A stretch of DNA of 64,000 nt. Source: Porticoccaceae bacterium. Lineage in GTDB: Bacteria > Pseudomonadota > Gammaproteobacteria > Pseudomonadales > Porticoccaceae. Positions within the stretch are counted from its first letter, which is position 1; each line of letters starts with the position of its first letter. The stretch lies in assembly GCA_024644595.1 (NCBI GenBank), contig JAHEHL010000002.1, forward strand, positions 537,774-601,773, given 5' to 3'. A program made the position numbers and the translations under genes. Of this stretch, positions 9,418-19,701 are shown piece after piece. Under the pieces are notes generated by a model. That model searched no databases. It had not been told where the DNA came from and worked only from the letters and a program-made list of their open reading frames with translations.

Positions 9418-10302
9418 GTGGCCAGTCAACTAGATCGTAAAGTGTTTGCTTATGGCGATTGGGGCTATTTCGATATCTGGAAAAGCGCTATTGAGGCGCG
9501 CACGGGAGTGCAGATTACACCTGACCGTGAGCGCGCATTGACGCTGTTACTTAAGCGCAGGATGGCGGAGGCGAACTGCTTTGATGTCGAGGATTATTTA
9601 AATGAAACGCTCGACGATATACGAGGGGCAAAAGAGTGGAGTGAACTGGTTGACCACCTGCTGGTCAAGGAGACCAGTTTTTTTCGGCACCGCGCTTCTT
9701 TCGAGTTTGTTGCGCAGTGGGTTAAACAGACAGTAAATAACCGCGACTTTGTTGCGCCACTCTGGGTTTGGAGTTTGGGTTGCTCCACGGGAGAAGAGGC
9801 CTATTCACTTGCGATGACTATTGATCATTCGATGCGCATGATGGGGCGAGAGCCCAACTTTGGTGTCATCGGGACTGATATCAGCAGGGAAGCAATTTTT
9901 CATGCGCGCCGTGGGATTTACCGAAAAAGCAAAATAGTTGCTGTCGATGAGTCTACCAGACGAGATTATTTTACTCAGGTCGGGGAACAGCTTTGGCGAG
10001 TTAATAGTGATTTGCGTCGCAGAGTTTGTTTTTTGACGAGCAATATATTGACGGATAAATCGCCTCTGATTCGGCGCAAGCTGCATCTTGTCTACTGCCA
10101 GAATATGCTGGTTTATTTTCGCCGCTGGAAACGCCGCGAACTGGTCAATCAATTGACCAGCCACCTGGATAAAAAAGGTAGCCTAGTACTTGGCCTAGGG
10201 GAATTGAACAACTGGGTTCCAGAGGGATTTAGACGCGAGGCGCCGCGCAGTGTCCAAGCCTATAGCAGGATTGAAAGTATTGAACAGGGAGACTCTTTAT
10301 GA
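9418..10302 (+). CDS. pilK: CheR-type chemoreceptor methyltransferase PilK
   Basis: S-adenosylmethionine-dependent protein glutamate methyltransferase expected to methylate PilJ. It has 294 residues: a helical N-terminal CheR domain followed by a Rossmann methyltransferase domain with the SAM loop SLGCSTGEEAYS (about residues 119-130). GTDIS and YCQNMLVYF (the CheR CRNVxIYF position) follow. It starts at GTG 9418, where no strong ribosome-binding site is visible. The end overlaps the chpA start codon by 4 bp (ATGA), indicating translational coupling. Confidence 0.93.
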   Translation: MASQLDRKVFAYGDWGYFDIWKSAIEARTGVQITPDRERALTLLLKRRMAEANCFDVEDYLNETLDDIRGAKEWSELVDHLLVKETSFFRHRASFEFVAQWVKQTVNNRDFVAPLWVWSLGCSTGEEAYSLAMTIDHSMRMMGREPNFGVIGTDISREAIFHARRGIYRKSKIVAVDESTRRDYFTQVGEQLWRVNSDLRRRVCFLTSNILTDKSPLIRRKLHLVYCQNMLVYFRRWKRRELVNQLTSHLDKKGSLVLGLGELNNWVPEGFRREAPRSVQAYSRIESIEQGDSL

Positions 10303-13300
10303 GCAACGTTCAGCTGAAAAGTGTCAAGACATTCACCGGGCTTGAATGGCTGGTAGGGGAGATTGAAAGTAGCCTGAATGCCGCTTTTTCTGAGTTGGAA
10401 AGTTTCACTCGCAATACTGGTGATGAAACTAAAATTCGTTTTTGCATGGGCCATCTGCATCAAATTAATGGCCCCTTTAAAATACTCGAGTGTGAAGGAT
10501 GTATTTTACTGGTTGAAGAAATGGAGGCTTTAACTCAAGCCATCATTGATAAAAAAGTGTCCAATATTGATGAAGCTAGTGAAATTCTTGTGCAGGCTAT
10601 CGTCAAGTTACCGATCTACCTCAGACAGCTGCTTGCGACTAGGGAAGATCGTGCTGAAACGCTCATTTTATTGCTCAATGATTTACGCGCAGCGCAGGGA
10701 AGGCCTTTGGTTTCTGAAGGTGTGTTGTTCTCGCCTGATTTATCTTTCTTTGAAACTCCAGCTGAAAACCAGGTTCCCGTCGACGCCGATCCGGCAACTG
10801 GAGATCTGATTAAGCGCCTTCGACAGGTCTATCAATTATCTCTTATCAAAGTGATCAAAGAGCAGGAGGTCGAGGCCAACTGGTCCAACCTTAAAAAAGT
10901 ACTGCTGCGAATGGCGGAGTTATCTAGAAGTGGCTGGCGGGAGAAACTTTGGCATATCGCGGGTCAGACATTGAATCTGGTAGCATCCGGTGATGTTGGG
11001 TTTAGTCTGGCCTTGAAGAAGCTTTTTCGTGCACTGGATACACAGTTAAAGATTCAGGCCAGAGGAGTCACGTCTGGCGAATATGATAAGCCAGATCTCG
11101 GACTGTTAAAAAATCTTCTCTGCTATCTCACAACCATCGAGCCACAGTCTGCAGAGCTAAGTGCTATCTGGAACGAGTATAAATTAGCTGAAGCCTTCCC
11201 CTCCGGAACTATTAATCCTGATTACGGGCGACTGATGCCTCAGTATGATCCGCAGGTTGTACGCTCTCTGGTTTCTGCGATACAGGGGGAGTTGGCGACG
11301 GTGCGCTCGGCCCTCGAAAGATTTTCCCTTGAAGGTGGTCTGTCTGCCGATGAGGTACGTGACACGTTGCCAATATTGGCCAATATGTCCGATTCCCTTG
11401 CGCTGGTTGGTCAGGGAAAACTGCGTGACGCCACCAGCAAAGTAGATCAAAAACTGTGTAAAATTTTTTCCGCAGAAGGACTGGGAATAAATGATCGAGA
11501 TGTCGCAGAGGCAGTTCAGAGTCTGACTCAAATAGAGCTGGCTTTAAACGCCTGGGCGGCCAGTCCAGATAAATTTTCCGGAACAGTTGATCTTGATAGT
11601 CAGCAGAATCAGTTTGAATTTGATAGTGCCAGCAAGGCGCTACTGTATGAATCTAGAACCGGCATCGATCAGGTAAAGGAGGCAGTAGTCGGTTTTATTA
11701 ATTCGCATTGGGATATCCAGCTACTCGCTCGGGTGCCGGGCATTTTCAGGGAGATGCATGGGGCATTAAGCATAATAGGTTTGTCGCGGGTGGCAGCTGT
11801 GGTCGCCGGCTGTGCGGATTACATTGACAATATGACTGCGCAAGATGAGCACGCGCTTGATTGGCATCACCTCGACACCTTGGCCGACGTGATAACCATT
11901 GTTGAATATTATCTCGAGCAATTTGATGCCGATGCAGAACGCGAGCTAGACGAGGTATTGGTCGCTGCAGAAGAGAGTATCTGTTCGCTGTTAAATGGAT
12001 TGGGTGCTCTTGAAGACACCAGTCAGACTCCGATGCCAGACTCAAACGATGCGGCACTGCACAGTCGGCCCGAAGAGATAATTGACGAACTCGTCGGTCT
12101 ACAGATCGAGGAGGAGAGCCGCACTGATCAACTACCTGAGCCGGAATGTGCGACTGAAGAGCAGAATGACATCACTCAGGGGAAAGATCTTCATGCGCAA
12201 CGAGAGACGCCAAAAGCAGATGATGAAGAATTTGTTGATGCTGAAATTATTGAAATTTTTGTTGAGGAAGCTAACGAAGTTCTCGATTCCCTGAATACAT
12301 TGTTGCCAGAGTGGAAAGGTCAGTTGCAGAGCGGTGAGTTGCTGGCAGTCGTTCGCCGTTCATTTCACACGCTTAAGGGTAGTGGCCGCATGGTTGGTGC
12401 TACGTATATCGGTGAATTGGCCTGGTCTATTGAAGATATGTTCAACCGCGTGATCGATGGTCGGGTCCATTGTAGCGAGATGATGTTTGATATTACTGTG
12501 CTCGCCATCAAGTCACTCAGCACTATGATTGCAGCGTTTGCCGGGAGTCAGTCTAAATTCGATTGTGAACAGGTCGCCATGATTGGGGAAGCCATTGTTG
12601 AAACCGCAGGGCGACTCGGTACTGGCGAAATCTTGGATCAACTTCCCGATGTGCTTGTTGAAGAGATGTGTCCAGACAGGCAGCCTAGTCAAGACGTAGA
12701 GTCGGAAAAACAGGCGCAAGTGGTTGTCAGTGAAGGCGAAGATGCCGAGGTTGATAAGCGTGCAAAAGACGCTTCTATCGATGCGTCAAAACAGAGTACT
12801 CAAGCAACAATAGTTGCGTTAAAGCCTGAAGATCGCGTAGAGGATTCAGAGGCTCAGGGAGAGCAGCAAGACGATTCTCAAGACGATGATCACGAAGCGA
12901 TTCTTCTGGAAATTTTTGTCAGGGAAGCTCAGAGCCACTTGCAAACTATTGATGACTTTGTCGTCAAGGCACACACTGCTGCGCCACTTTTCAAACCGCC
13001 TCCTCTCGCTGTGCAACGTGCTTTGCACACATTAAAAGGTACCGCGGAAATGGCTGGTTTTTTTGAGTTAAGTCAGCTGGTGTCACCTCTCGAAGAGTTT
13101 ATTAAGGAGCTGCATCACCACCATATTTGTATCGATGAAGATGTGGTTTATTTTGTGAAAGATGCCGTCCATTTTTTCCGTATCATTCTGTCACGGATGA
13201 CCGAGGGTGGATCGGCGCAACTGGACGGTTTACCCCTGTTCCGTGCGCGCCTTACCGAATTGCGTGAAAGAGCGCTTGGCCACATTCTGCGGGGCGCCGA

Positions 13301-16300
13301 CAGTGATCGCGACGGTAAGGACTACAGCGCAGTCAAGCGACTCATGGCCGAAGGACTACTGGCACTGCAAAACTATCCTGATCTCTATGGTTATTTGCAG
13401 CGACAGACGGCGCCACCACGAGTGATTTATCAGGAGTTCCTCTCTGACCTTGATGCAATCGCTGCCCTTGAAGCAGAAATAGAGCCAATCCAGCAACTCG
13501 CCGGGCTAATTGGCAAAATCTACAACTTACTGTCAGAAATTGGTCAGATCCCTGCTCAGGATGAAATTGATACCCTTAAAGAGAACCACGAAAAACTCCT
13601 CAACCTCTTCGATATGCTGGCAGCAGATCAAGACCTGAAGCCGCTGTCGGAAGAGGAAAGCGATCGCCTCACGGACATAGAGCAGCGACTCGCTGACACA
13701 GCAGCAAAAAAACAGCAGTTGACAGATCTTGCCGTCACGCAGACGCCTGAACCGGTGACTGACAAACAAGCTCCTGCAGCGAACGCCCCGATAGACGAAT
13801 CCTGGCAACAATCACAAAACGAGCCAATATCGGAACTGGAGTCAGAGTTGCAGGAAGAGGACCTTCTTCAGCCCAAGGAAGAGAAGGATGCTATTCCTGA
13901 CCAGCCCAAACCTGAGGGCGAGCCGCTAGAAATTAAACTTCCAGTTGGCGAAGGTAACTCAAGACCACTGGTTGATACCGAGTTGGATCCCGAAATTGTT
14001 GCCGTATTTGTCGAGGAGGCAGACGATATTGTCTCGCATATTGAAGAACTTTTTGGTGCCTGGCGTATTAGCCCCGAAGAGATGGAGCTGGCTGATCGCT
14101 TAAAACGTGATCTACACACTTTAAAGGGCGGCGCGAGAATGGCTGGGTTTAGCGCTCTCGGAGATCAGGCCCATGCGATTGAGTCTTTGATTGATGAGGC
14201 GGATGACTATGACAAGAGCTTCTTTAATACGATGGCGTCACATCAGCAGAGACTAATCGGCACCTACGATATTGTTCGACAAATTGCCGAAGGAGGGGAT
14301 ATTGATTTATTGCGTGAACAGTTGACGCACCTCGACATAGGCAGTGGGAATGGCGAAGTGGACGAGGCTGATTCGGTAGTGAATTTCATCCACTCATTGA
14401 CCGCCCCGGAAGAGAGCGAACCCCGCCCTGCTCAGCGCCGAAAGCCAGCAGATCAGAATGCCGTTAAAAGCGAAATAAAAGAGGTGATTAGAATTGCTGC
14501 TGATGTGCTCGATACGCTGGTGAACCTGTCGGGTGAAAACATCATTTTCCGAGGTCGTGTGGAAGAGCAGCTCAGTGAGTTCGGTCAGTTTCTCGAGGAA
14601 ATGGATAGCACCATTGATAGATTGCAACATCAGGTCAGGCGACTCGGCACAGAAACCGAGGCGCAGATCGATTATCGCCGTGAGCAGATTGAAGCCTCAG
14701 GACAACAGCAAGATTTTGATCCTCTGGAAATGGATCGATATTCCCAATTACAGCAACTAACGGGCTCTCTGATGGAGTCTGCTTCAGACCTGCGTGACCT
14801 CAAAGAAACCCTGAATGACAAGCTGATCAGCACTGAGAGTCTGCTTTTACACCAATCGCGAATCAACACTGACTTGCAAGAAGCCTTGATGAAGACTCGA
14901 ATGGTACCCTTTGTGAAAATCGCCCCTCGCCTGCGCCGAATTACTCGCCAGGTCAGTGCAGAACTAAAGAAAGAGGTTGAGTTTCGCTTTGACGATGTTC
15001 AAGGGGAGATAGACAGAACGGTTCTTGACCGATTGTTCATCTGCCTCGAACATATGATTAGGAATGCTCTCGACCATGGTATCGAAACCAAGGAAGAGCG
15101 CGACCAATTGGGTAAACCATCAGTTGGAAATATTGTACTGGCCAGCTATCGGCAGGGCGGTGAAGTGATCATTCAGCTGGCCGATGATGGGCGTGGTCTC
15201 AATGTTGAAAAAATACGTCATCGGGCACTGGAAAAAGGTCTGATGAGTGAAGACGCGGCCTTGTCGGCGCATGAGATCGCCCAGTTTATTTTTCATCCCG
15301 GTTTTACTACATCCGATTCCGTTAGTCAGATTTCCGAGCGCGGTGTAGGGATGGATGTGGTCAACAGTGAAGTCCGCCAATGTGGCGGTCGCGTGGAGAT
15401 TGAGACCTCTGCCGGTGAGGGAACTCAGTTTACAATCGTGTTGCCCTTTACTCTGGCGGTTAACCGCGCCTTGATGATCAGTGTCTCCGGTGATCTCTAC
15501 GCCCTTTCTCTCACCTCAGTTGATGGCGTGCACTTTATGCCGCACAGCGATATTGAGGATGCCCTGCGCAATGGCGGTGTGATTAATTATGCCGGCATCG
15601 ACTATGAGCTCTGCTGTCTTGGCAGTTTGCTTAACTCCGAGATAACGTCTCGCCCCGGTGAGCTTGATAGCGATGCCGCGCTGGTGCTTTTCCACTCGGA
15701 CAACAGGCACTTTGCGGCACAGGTTGATTCGGTAATTGGAAGCCGCGAGATCGTGGCAAAAACCTTGGGGCCACAGTTTTCAGGGGTTCCGGGATTAGGG
15801 GGTGCAACCATTCTCAGTGACGGCCAGGTAGTAGTCATTATCGACCTCAATGAGCTGGCGCGGGTGGCACTTGTCGATTTGCCGCGTCCGGAACGGGTTG
15901 ATGGAGACGGTCTGCTCGCTGATAGTCATGCAATAGTCTCGATCGGCGCTGCACCGAATATCCTCGTGGTAGATGATTCGGTAACGGTGAGAAAAGTCAC
16001 CAGCCGAATTTTACGACGCAATGGTTATCGAGTGTCCACTGCCAAAGACGGTGTTGAAGCAATGGAGATGTTGCAGGAACAAATCCCCGCCGTAATTTTG
16101 CTGGATATTGAGATGCCTCGCATGGATGGGTTTGGTGTTGCTACACGTGTTAGAGCGAGAGACGAATGGAGTAAAGTGCCTATTATTATGATCACCTCGA
16201 GGACGGGTGAAAAGCACCGGCGTCGCGCTATGGAGTTGGGTGTGGACTACTATATGGGCAAGCCTTATCAGGAAGATCAGTTGCTGGAGACGATTGACGA

Positions 16301-16322
16301 GTTACTGATGGCGCAGAGTTAG
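10299..16322 (+). CDS. chpA: Hybrid chemosensory histidine kinase ChpA (PilL)
   Basis: Giant CheA-type kinase (2007 residues) at the centre of the twitching pathway. Three canonical Hpt domains carry HTLKG phospho-histidine motifs at His690, His910 and His1273. Two earlier Hpt-like helical bundles, around HQINGPFKI and MHGALSIIG, lack the full motif. After about residue 1390 come the dimerisation helices and the HATPase domain (N-box MIRNALDHGIE; G1 DDGRGLN; G2 ERGVGMDVV). A CheW-like domain follows, then a C-terminal receiver with phospho-acceptor Asp1936 (LLDIEMPRMDG). Pseudomonas ChpA is about 2470 residues with more Xpt domains, so this is a slimmer version. Long Glu/Gln/Asp-rich linkers separate the Hpt domains. 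Confidence 0.95.
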   Translation: MSNVQLKSVKTFTGLEWLVGEIESSLNAAFSELESFTRNTGDETKIRFCMGHLHQINGPFKILECEGCILLVEEMEALTQAIIDKKVSNIDEASEILVQAIVKLPIYLRQLLATREDRAETLILLLNDLRAAQGRPLVSEGVLFSPDLSFFETPAENQVPVDADPATGDLIKRLRQVYQLSLIKVIKEQEVEANWSNLKKVLLRMAELSRSGWREKLWHIAGQTLNLVASGDVGFSLALKKLFRALDTQLKIQARGVTSGEYDKPDLGLLKNLLCYLTTIEPQSAELSAIWNEYKLAEAFPSGTINPDYGRLMPQYDPQVVRSLVSAIQGELATVRSALERFSLEGGLSADEVRDTLPILANMSDSLALVGQGKLRDATSKVDQKLCKIFSAEGLGINDRDVAEAVQSLTQIELALNAWAASPDKFSGTVDLDSQQNQFEFDSASKALLYESRTGIDQVKEAVVGFINSHWDIQLLARVPGIFREMHGALSIIGLSRVAAVVAGCADYIDNMTAQDEHALDWHHLDTLADVITIVEYYLEQFDADAERELDEVLVAAEESICSLLNGLGALEDTSQTPMPDSNDAALHSRPEEIIDELVGLQIEEESRTDQLPEPECATEEQNDITQGKDLHAQRETPKADDEEFVDAEIIEIFVEEANEVLDSLNTLLPEWKGQLQSGELLAVVRRSFHTLKGSGRMVGATYIGELAWSIEDMFNRVIDGRVHCSEMMFDITVLAIKSLSTMIAAFAGSQSKFDCEQVAMIGEAIVETAGRLGTGEILDQLPDVLVEEMCPDRQPSQDVESEKQAQVVVSEGEDAEVDKRAKDASIDASKQSTQATIVALKPEDRVEDSEAQGEQQDDSQDDDHEAILLEIFVREAQSHLQTIDDFVVKAHTAAPLFKPPPLAVQRALHTLKGTAEMAGFFELSQLVSPLEEFIKELHHHHICIDEDVVYFVKDAVHFFRIILSRMTEGGSAQLDGLPLFRARLTELRERALGHILRGADSDRDGKDYSAVKRLMAEGLLALQNYPDLYGYLQRQTAPPRVIYQEFLSDLDAIAALEAEIEPIQQLAGLIGKIYNLLSEIGQIPAQDEIDTLKENHEKLLNLFDMLAADQDLKPLSEEESDRLTDIEQRLADTAAKKQQLTDLAVTQTPEPVTDKQAPAANAPIDESWQQSQNEPISELESELQEEDLLQPKEEKDAIPDQPKPEGEPLEIKLPVGEGNSRPLVDTELDPEIVAVFVEEADDIVSHIEELFGAWRISPEEMELADRLKRDLHTLKGGARMAGFSALGDQAHAIESLIDEADDYDKSFFNTMASHQQRLIGTYDIVRQIAEGGDIDLLREQLTHLDIGSGNGEVDEADSVVNFIHSLTAPEESEPRPAQRRKPADQNAVKSEIKEVIRIAADVLDTLVNLSGENIIFRGRVEEQLSEFGQFLEEMDSTIDRLQHQVRRLGTETEAQIDYRREQIEASGQQQDFDPLEMDRYSQLQQLTGSLMESASDLRDLKETLNDKLISTESLLLHQSRINTDLQEALMKTRMVPFVKIAPRLRRITRQVSAELKKEVEFRFDDVQGEIDRTVLDRLFICLEHMIRNALDHGIETKEERDQLGKPSVGNIVLASYRQGGEVIIQLADDGRGLNVEKIRHRALEKGLMSEDAALSAHEIAQFIFHPGFTTSDSVSQISERGVGMDVVNSEVRQCGGRVEIETSAGEGTQFTIVLPFTLAVNRALMISVSGDLYALSLTSVDGVHFMPHSDIEDALRNGGVINYAGIDYELCCLGSLLNSEITSRPGELDSDAALVLFHSDNRHFAAQVDSVIGSREIVAKTLGPQFSGVPGLGGATILSDGQVVVIIDLNELARVALVDLPRPERVDGDGLLADSHAIVSIGAAPNILVVDDSVTVRKVTSRILRRNGYRVSTAKDGVEAMEMLQEQIPAVILLDIEMPRMDGFGVATRVRARDEWSKVPIIMITSRTGEKHRRRAMELGVDYYMGKPYQEDQLLETIDELLMAQS

Positions 16323-16331
16323 CACTGACCC

Positions 16332-16961
16332 ATGCACTGCTTAAACGAAGATCGTCAGCAACAGCCTAAGACAGACCGTGACGCAACAAAAGTGTGGCTG
16401 TTGGGTGCATCCACGGGTGGGTTGCATGCGGTACGTCAATTTTTAAACCACGTTCCGGTGCGTAATGATCTAGCTTTTATCTACGCTCAGCATATCGATG
16501 TGCAGCAGTTAGCAGTCGTAGTGAAGATGATTGAAAAGCATACCGAATGGCCTGCTCGGGTGTCCGCCACTGGGCAATTTTTAAAGCCCGGAACAGTGAC
16601 GATTATCTCTCCAGAGGTTGAGACCAGACTCAGTAAGCAGGGTTGGATATTGCGCTTTTCCTCTCCTTGGCAGGGCAGATACGCGCCATCTATTGATCAG
16701 CTGGCTAATCGCCTTGCGCAGCTTTACCGTGAGCGTTGCGGGGCAATCATTTTTACCGGCATGGGAAGTGATGGTGTAAGAGGCTGTCAGGCAATTAAGG
16801 AATATGCCGGTCAGGTTTGGGTTCAGAGTCCGAGTGGCTGCACGGCACCGGCTATGCCCAGAGCGGTAATTGAGCGCTGTAAAACTGACTTTGTCGGCAC
16901 TGTTGGAGAGCTTGCGCAAAAATTACAAGACGACATTGTAGAAATGGAGGCAAGTCGCTAA
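16332..16961 (+). CDS. chpB: CheB-type receptor methylesterase ChpB
   Basis: Receptor methylesterase opposing PilK. It has 209 residues and consists of the CheB catalytic domain only. The catalytic triad is visible as Ser27 (LGASTGG), His54 (YAQHID) and Asp147 (TGMGSDG). Pseudomonas ChpB is about 340 residues; the regulatory half is lacking here, so activity cannot be controlled by an attached receiver. It starts 9 bp after chpA, and its TAA shares one base with the chpC ATG. Confidence 0.92.
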   Translation: MHCLNEDRQQQPKTDRDATKVWLLGASTGGLHAVRQFLNHVPVRNDLAFIYAQHIDVQQLAVVVKMIEKHTEWPARVSATGQFLKPGTVTIISPEVETRLSKQGWILRFSSPWQGRYAPSIDQLANRLAQLYRERCGAIIFTGMGSDGVRGCQAIKEYAGQVWVQSPSGCTAPAMPRAVIERCKTDFVGTVGELAQKLQDDIVEMEASR

Positions 16962-17479
16962 TGAGTTTCTTTTTCCTCGATCAAAAACCCCCTGTTGCCC
17001 AATTGGATTGTCTGGCGGTGAGTACCGGGCAGTCTAACTTGTTGGTGCCTATGCCTGCAGTTGCTGAGATTATCCTCAATCAACTTCCGATAGAGGATGA
17101 GTCGTCGCCAGAATGGATGCTTGGCTGGATCAGCTGGCGCAATCTGACTATTCCCCTAATCGACTTTTCCGCTCTGCAGGGTGCAGGGTCGTGTAAAGAC
17201 TTTGCCGACAGTATGCATATGATAGTTCTTAACAGTCTGGTTGAAGGGCATCAGCACCGTTACTACGCAATTGTCTGTAAAGGGTTTCCCCACACTCTCA
17301 GAGTTGCTGAAGACAGCGCCCTTAGCGCGGAAAATAGTGGCGCGAATAATGGTGCGCAGAACACGCAGCAAAAGCCCCTTTGTATAAGCTTCTGCTTCTC
17401 CCTCGATGGGCAAATTTTGCAACTGCCTGACTTTGAAGAGATCGAAACCTACCTGTGTGAAATCCCGAATAATTGTTAA
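16961..17479 (+). CDS. chpC: CheW-like protein ChpC
   Basis: Second coupling protein of the cluster, 172 residues, last gene of the operon. It is weakly conserved but retains the CheW pattern: LLVPMPAVAEII, WMLGWISWRNLTIPLIDF and a C-terminal strand set. Start and chpB stop overlap by one base (TAATG). In Pseudomonas chpC is thought to link further receptors to the ChpA complex. chpD and chpE, which follow there, are not present here. Confidence 0.86.
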   Translation: MSFFFLDQKPPVAQLDCLAVSTGQSNLLVPMPAVAEIILNQLPIEDESSPEWMLGWISWRNLTIPLIDFSALQGAGSCKDFADSMHMIVLNSLVEGHQHRYYAIVCKGFPHTLRVAEDSALSAENSGANNGAQNTQQKPLCISFCFSLDGQILQLPDFEEIETYLCEIPNNC

Positions 17480-17633
17480 CCAGTTCATTGGCTTGACGCC
17501 CCTCCCGCCCCGCCCCCCGCAGCAGCAGGGGTGGGTGACCTATCGTCCACAGATTAGTTGTTTTAAGCAGCAGCGCTGGATGTTAGTCTTGTTCGCTGAT
17601 AACTATAACTAGAATTGCACTGAGGTAAGAACA

Positions 17634-19256
17634 ATGAATGGCTTAATAATGGATTCTCAGCTGACCATCACATCAATAATGAATCACGCTGATCGAATTA
17701 ATGGCAAGAGCGAAATCGTCTCGGTTACAGCTGACAATCCTCACCATCGGTGCACCTACAGCGATGCTTTTAGACGCGCACGTCAGATGGCCAATGCGCT
17801 TAAGGGCGTTGGCTTTGAGTCCGGTGACCGCATTGCTACATTGGCCTGGAATGATTACCGCCACTTTGAACTCTACTACGCAATATCTTGTTCAGGCCAA
17901 GTCTGCCATACAATAAATCCACGACTGTTCCCGGAACAAATCGAATATATTATTAATCATGCTGAAGATAAGTTTATCTTTACTGATCCGATGTTTGTCC
18001 CGCTGCTGGAGGCGCTGCAGGACAAGCTGACCTCGGTTGAGGGATTTGTTGTGATGACTGACGCCGCGCATATGCCTGATACCAGTTTGAAAAATGTGCA
18101 CTGTTACGAGACCTTTATTGAGGGACAGCCCGACACCTTCGTTTGGCCGGATCTGTCTGAGAACAGTGCCAGCTCGATGTGTTACACGTCAGGGACAACC
18201 GGTAATCCAAAGGGTGTTGTATACAGTCATCGCAGTACGGTATTACATTCTATTGTAGGCTCTCTGCCCGATGTGATGAACCTCTCCGGTTCAGATGTGA
18301 TTATGCCTATTGTTCCCATGTTCCACGTCAATGCTTGGGGTACAGCCTACAGTGCGCCTATGGTGGGTGCTAAGCTAGTGTTCCCCGGCTCAAAGATGGC
18401 TGATGGAGAAACCCTGACTAATTTGATTAATGCTGAAAAAGTGGGCTATTCACTCGGTGTCCCCACGGTTTGGCTGGCACTGGTCGGTTATCTCAATGCC
18501 TCAGGCCGTACTGTTGAGACGCTTAAGTCGGTTGTATCTGGTGGTTCTGCCTGCCCGCTGTCGCTGATGAAGGAAATGGAGAAGCATGGCGTGATGGTGC
18601 ACATGGGATGGGGTATGACCGAGATGAGCCCGCTAGGATCCTACAACCGCCCAATGGATTGGATGCAGGACAGTACAGAAGAGCAACAAGATACCTACCG
18701 TGTTCGTGCAGGACGTGTGGTTTTTGGTGTCGAGATGAAAATTATAGATGGCGATAACAATGAACTGCCTTGGGATGGTGTCGCCTCTGGCGTTTTATTG
18801 GTTAAAGGCCCCTGGGTATGCAGCGGCTATTATCGGTTGGACGATAAGCCTGCAGTCGATGCCGATGGTTGGTTTAACACTGGCGATATGGCGTCAATCG
18901 ACGAGTTTGGTTATGTCACTATAACCGACAGGATCAAGGACGTAATCAAGTCTGGTGGTGAATGGATCAGTTCCATTGATGTAGAAAATGCAGCGATGGC
19001 GCATCCCGATGTCCAGGAGGCTGCAGTCATTGGTGTGCCGCATCCGAAGTGGACCGAGCGGCCGCTACTGATCGTGATACCGGTTGAGGGTTCGACACCG
19101 GATAAAGCCAGCGTGCTCGCCTCTCTGGAGGGCCAGATTGCCAAATGGTGGATACCTGAAGACTGTGTTTTTGTGGACGAGATTCCGCACACGGCGACCG
19201 GTAAAATCAGCAAGAAAGATTTACGCGATCAATTCAAAGATTACGAATACTCCTAG
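17634..19256 (+). CDS. AMP-dependent acyl-CoA ligase, AlkK/medium-chain type
   Basis: Adenylate-forming enzyme (540 residues) that activates a carboxylic acid, probably a medium- or long-chain fatty acid, to its CoA thioester. The AMP-binding P-loop YTSGTTGNPKG is near residues 184-194, GWGMTEMSP near 325, GWFNTGDMA in the hinge region, and DVIKSGGEWIS follows. The conserved C-terminal lysine lies in TGKISKKDL. The opening (SQLTITSIMNHADR) and AWNDYRH...CHTINPRLF match the AlkK group best, so medium-chain substrates are a reasonable inference. GAGGTAAG lies 8 bp upstream of the ATG at 17634; an ATG at 17649 is possible. It stands alone downstream of the chemosensory operon. Confidence 0.9.
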   Translation: MNGLIMDSQLTITSIMNHADRINGKSEIVSVTADNPHHRCTYSDAFRRARQMANALKGVGFESGDRIATLAWNDYRHFELYYAISCSGQVCHTINPRLFPEQIEYIINHAEDKFIFTDPMFVPLLEALQDKLTSVEGFVVMTDAAHMPDTSLKNVHCYETFIEGQPDTFVWPDLSENSASSMCYTSGTTGNPKGVVYSHRSTVLHSIVGSLPDVMNLSGSDVIMPIVPMFHVNAWGTAYSAPMVGAKLVFPGSKMADGETLTNLINAEKVGYSLGVPTVWLALVGYLNASGRTVETLKSVVSGGSACPLSLMKEMEKHGVMVHMGWGMTEMSPLGSYNRPMDWMQDSTEEQQDTYRVRAGRVVFGVEMKIIDGDNNELPWDGVASGVLLVKGPWVCSGYYRLDDKPAVDADGWFNTGDMASIDEFGYVTITDRIKDVIKSGGEWISSIDVENAAMAHPDVQEAAVIGVPHPKWTERPLLIVIPVEGSTPDKASVLASLEGQIAKWWIPEDCVFVDEIPHTATGKISKKDLRDQFKDYEYS

Positions 19257-19354
19257 ACACGAATACTCTTAGTCGAGAGCTTATTGTTAGGATTGGTCAA
19301 CCGCTTCAGGAGTTTAGCGTTACTGCCTAAGCAAACTTTTTGAGAGGATAGGTT

Positions 19355-19675
19355 ATGCGTAATTTAATTGTTTTTACAGCCGTCTTTATATGCTCGACCA
19401 TGGCCTTAGCTGATCATCACAAAGGTGGTGACAAGGGAATGGAACAATCAGCTAAAGGTTTGTTCAAAATGGCTGATAGCGATGCTGATGGAGCGATTTC
19501 AACTGCAGAGCATGAGCAAGCTCTGGCAAAGATGGTTGAGCGCCGTCGTGCACGCTTCGCTGAAATGGATGCAGACGGCAATGGTTCTGTGAGTAAGGAT
19601 GAGGCTCAAACTGCCAAGAAGGAACGCAAACTTGAGATGAAAGAGCGTCGCAAGAAACATATGCAAGATATTTAG
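19355..19675 (+). CDS. Small secreted EF-hand calcium-binding protein
   Basis: 106 residues. A signal peptide (about 1-19, ending MALA) is followed by a short His/Lys/Asp linker. Two EF-hand loops follow, DSDADGAISTAEHE and DADGNGSVSKDEAQ. Both have Asp/Ser/Asn ligands at loop positions 1, 3, 5 and a Glu at position 12, so calcium binding looks intact. A basic C-terminal helix (KKERKLEMKERRKKH) ends the protein. GAGAGGATAGG precedes the ATG. An intrinsic terminator 26 bp downstream marks it as the end of a transcript. No partner or pathway is evident; expected location is periplasmic. Confidence 0.85.
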   Translation: MRNLIVFTAVFICSTMALADHHKGGDKGMEQSAKGLFKMADSDADGAISTAEHEQALAKMVERRRARFAEMDADGNGSVSKDEAQTAKKERKLEMKERRKKHMQDI

Positions 19676-19701
19676 GCGAAAGTTAGACATCGGCTAGCGA
19701 T

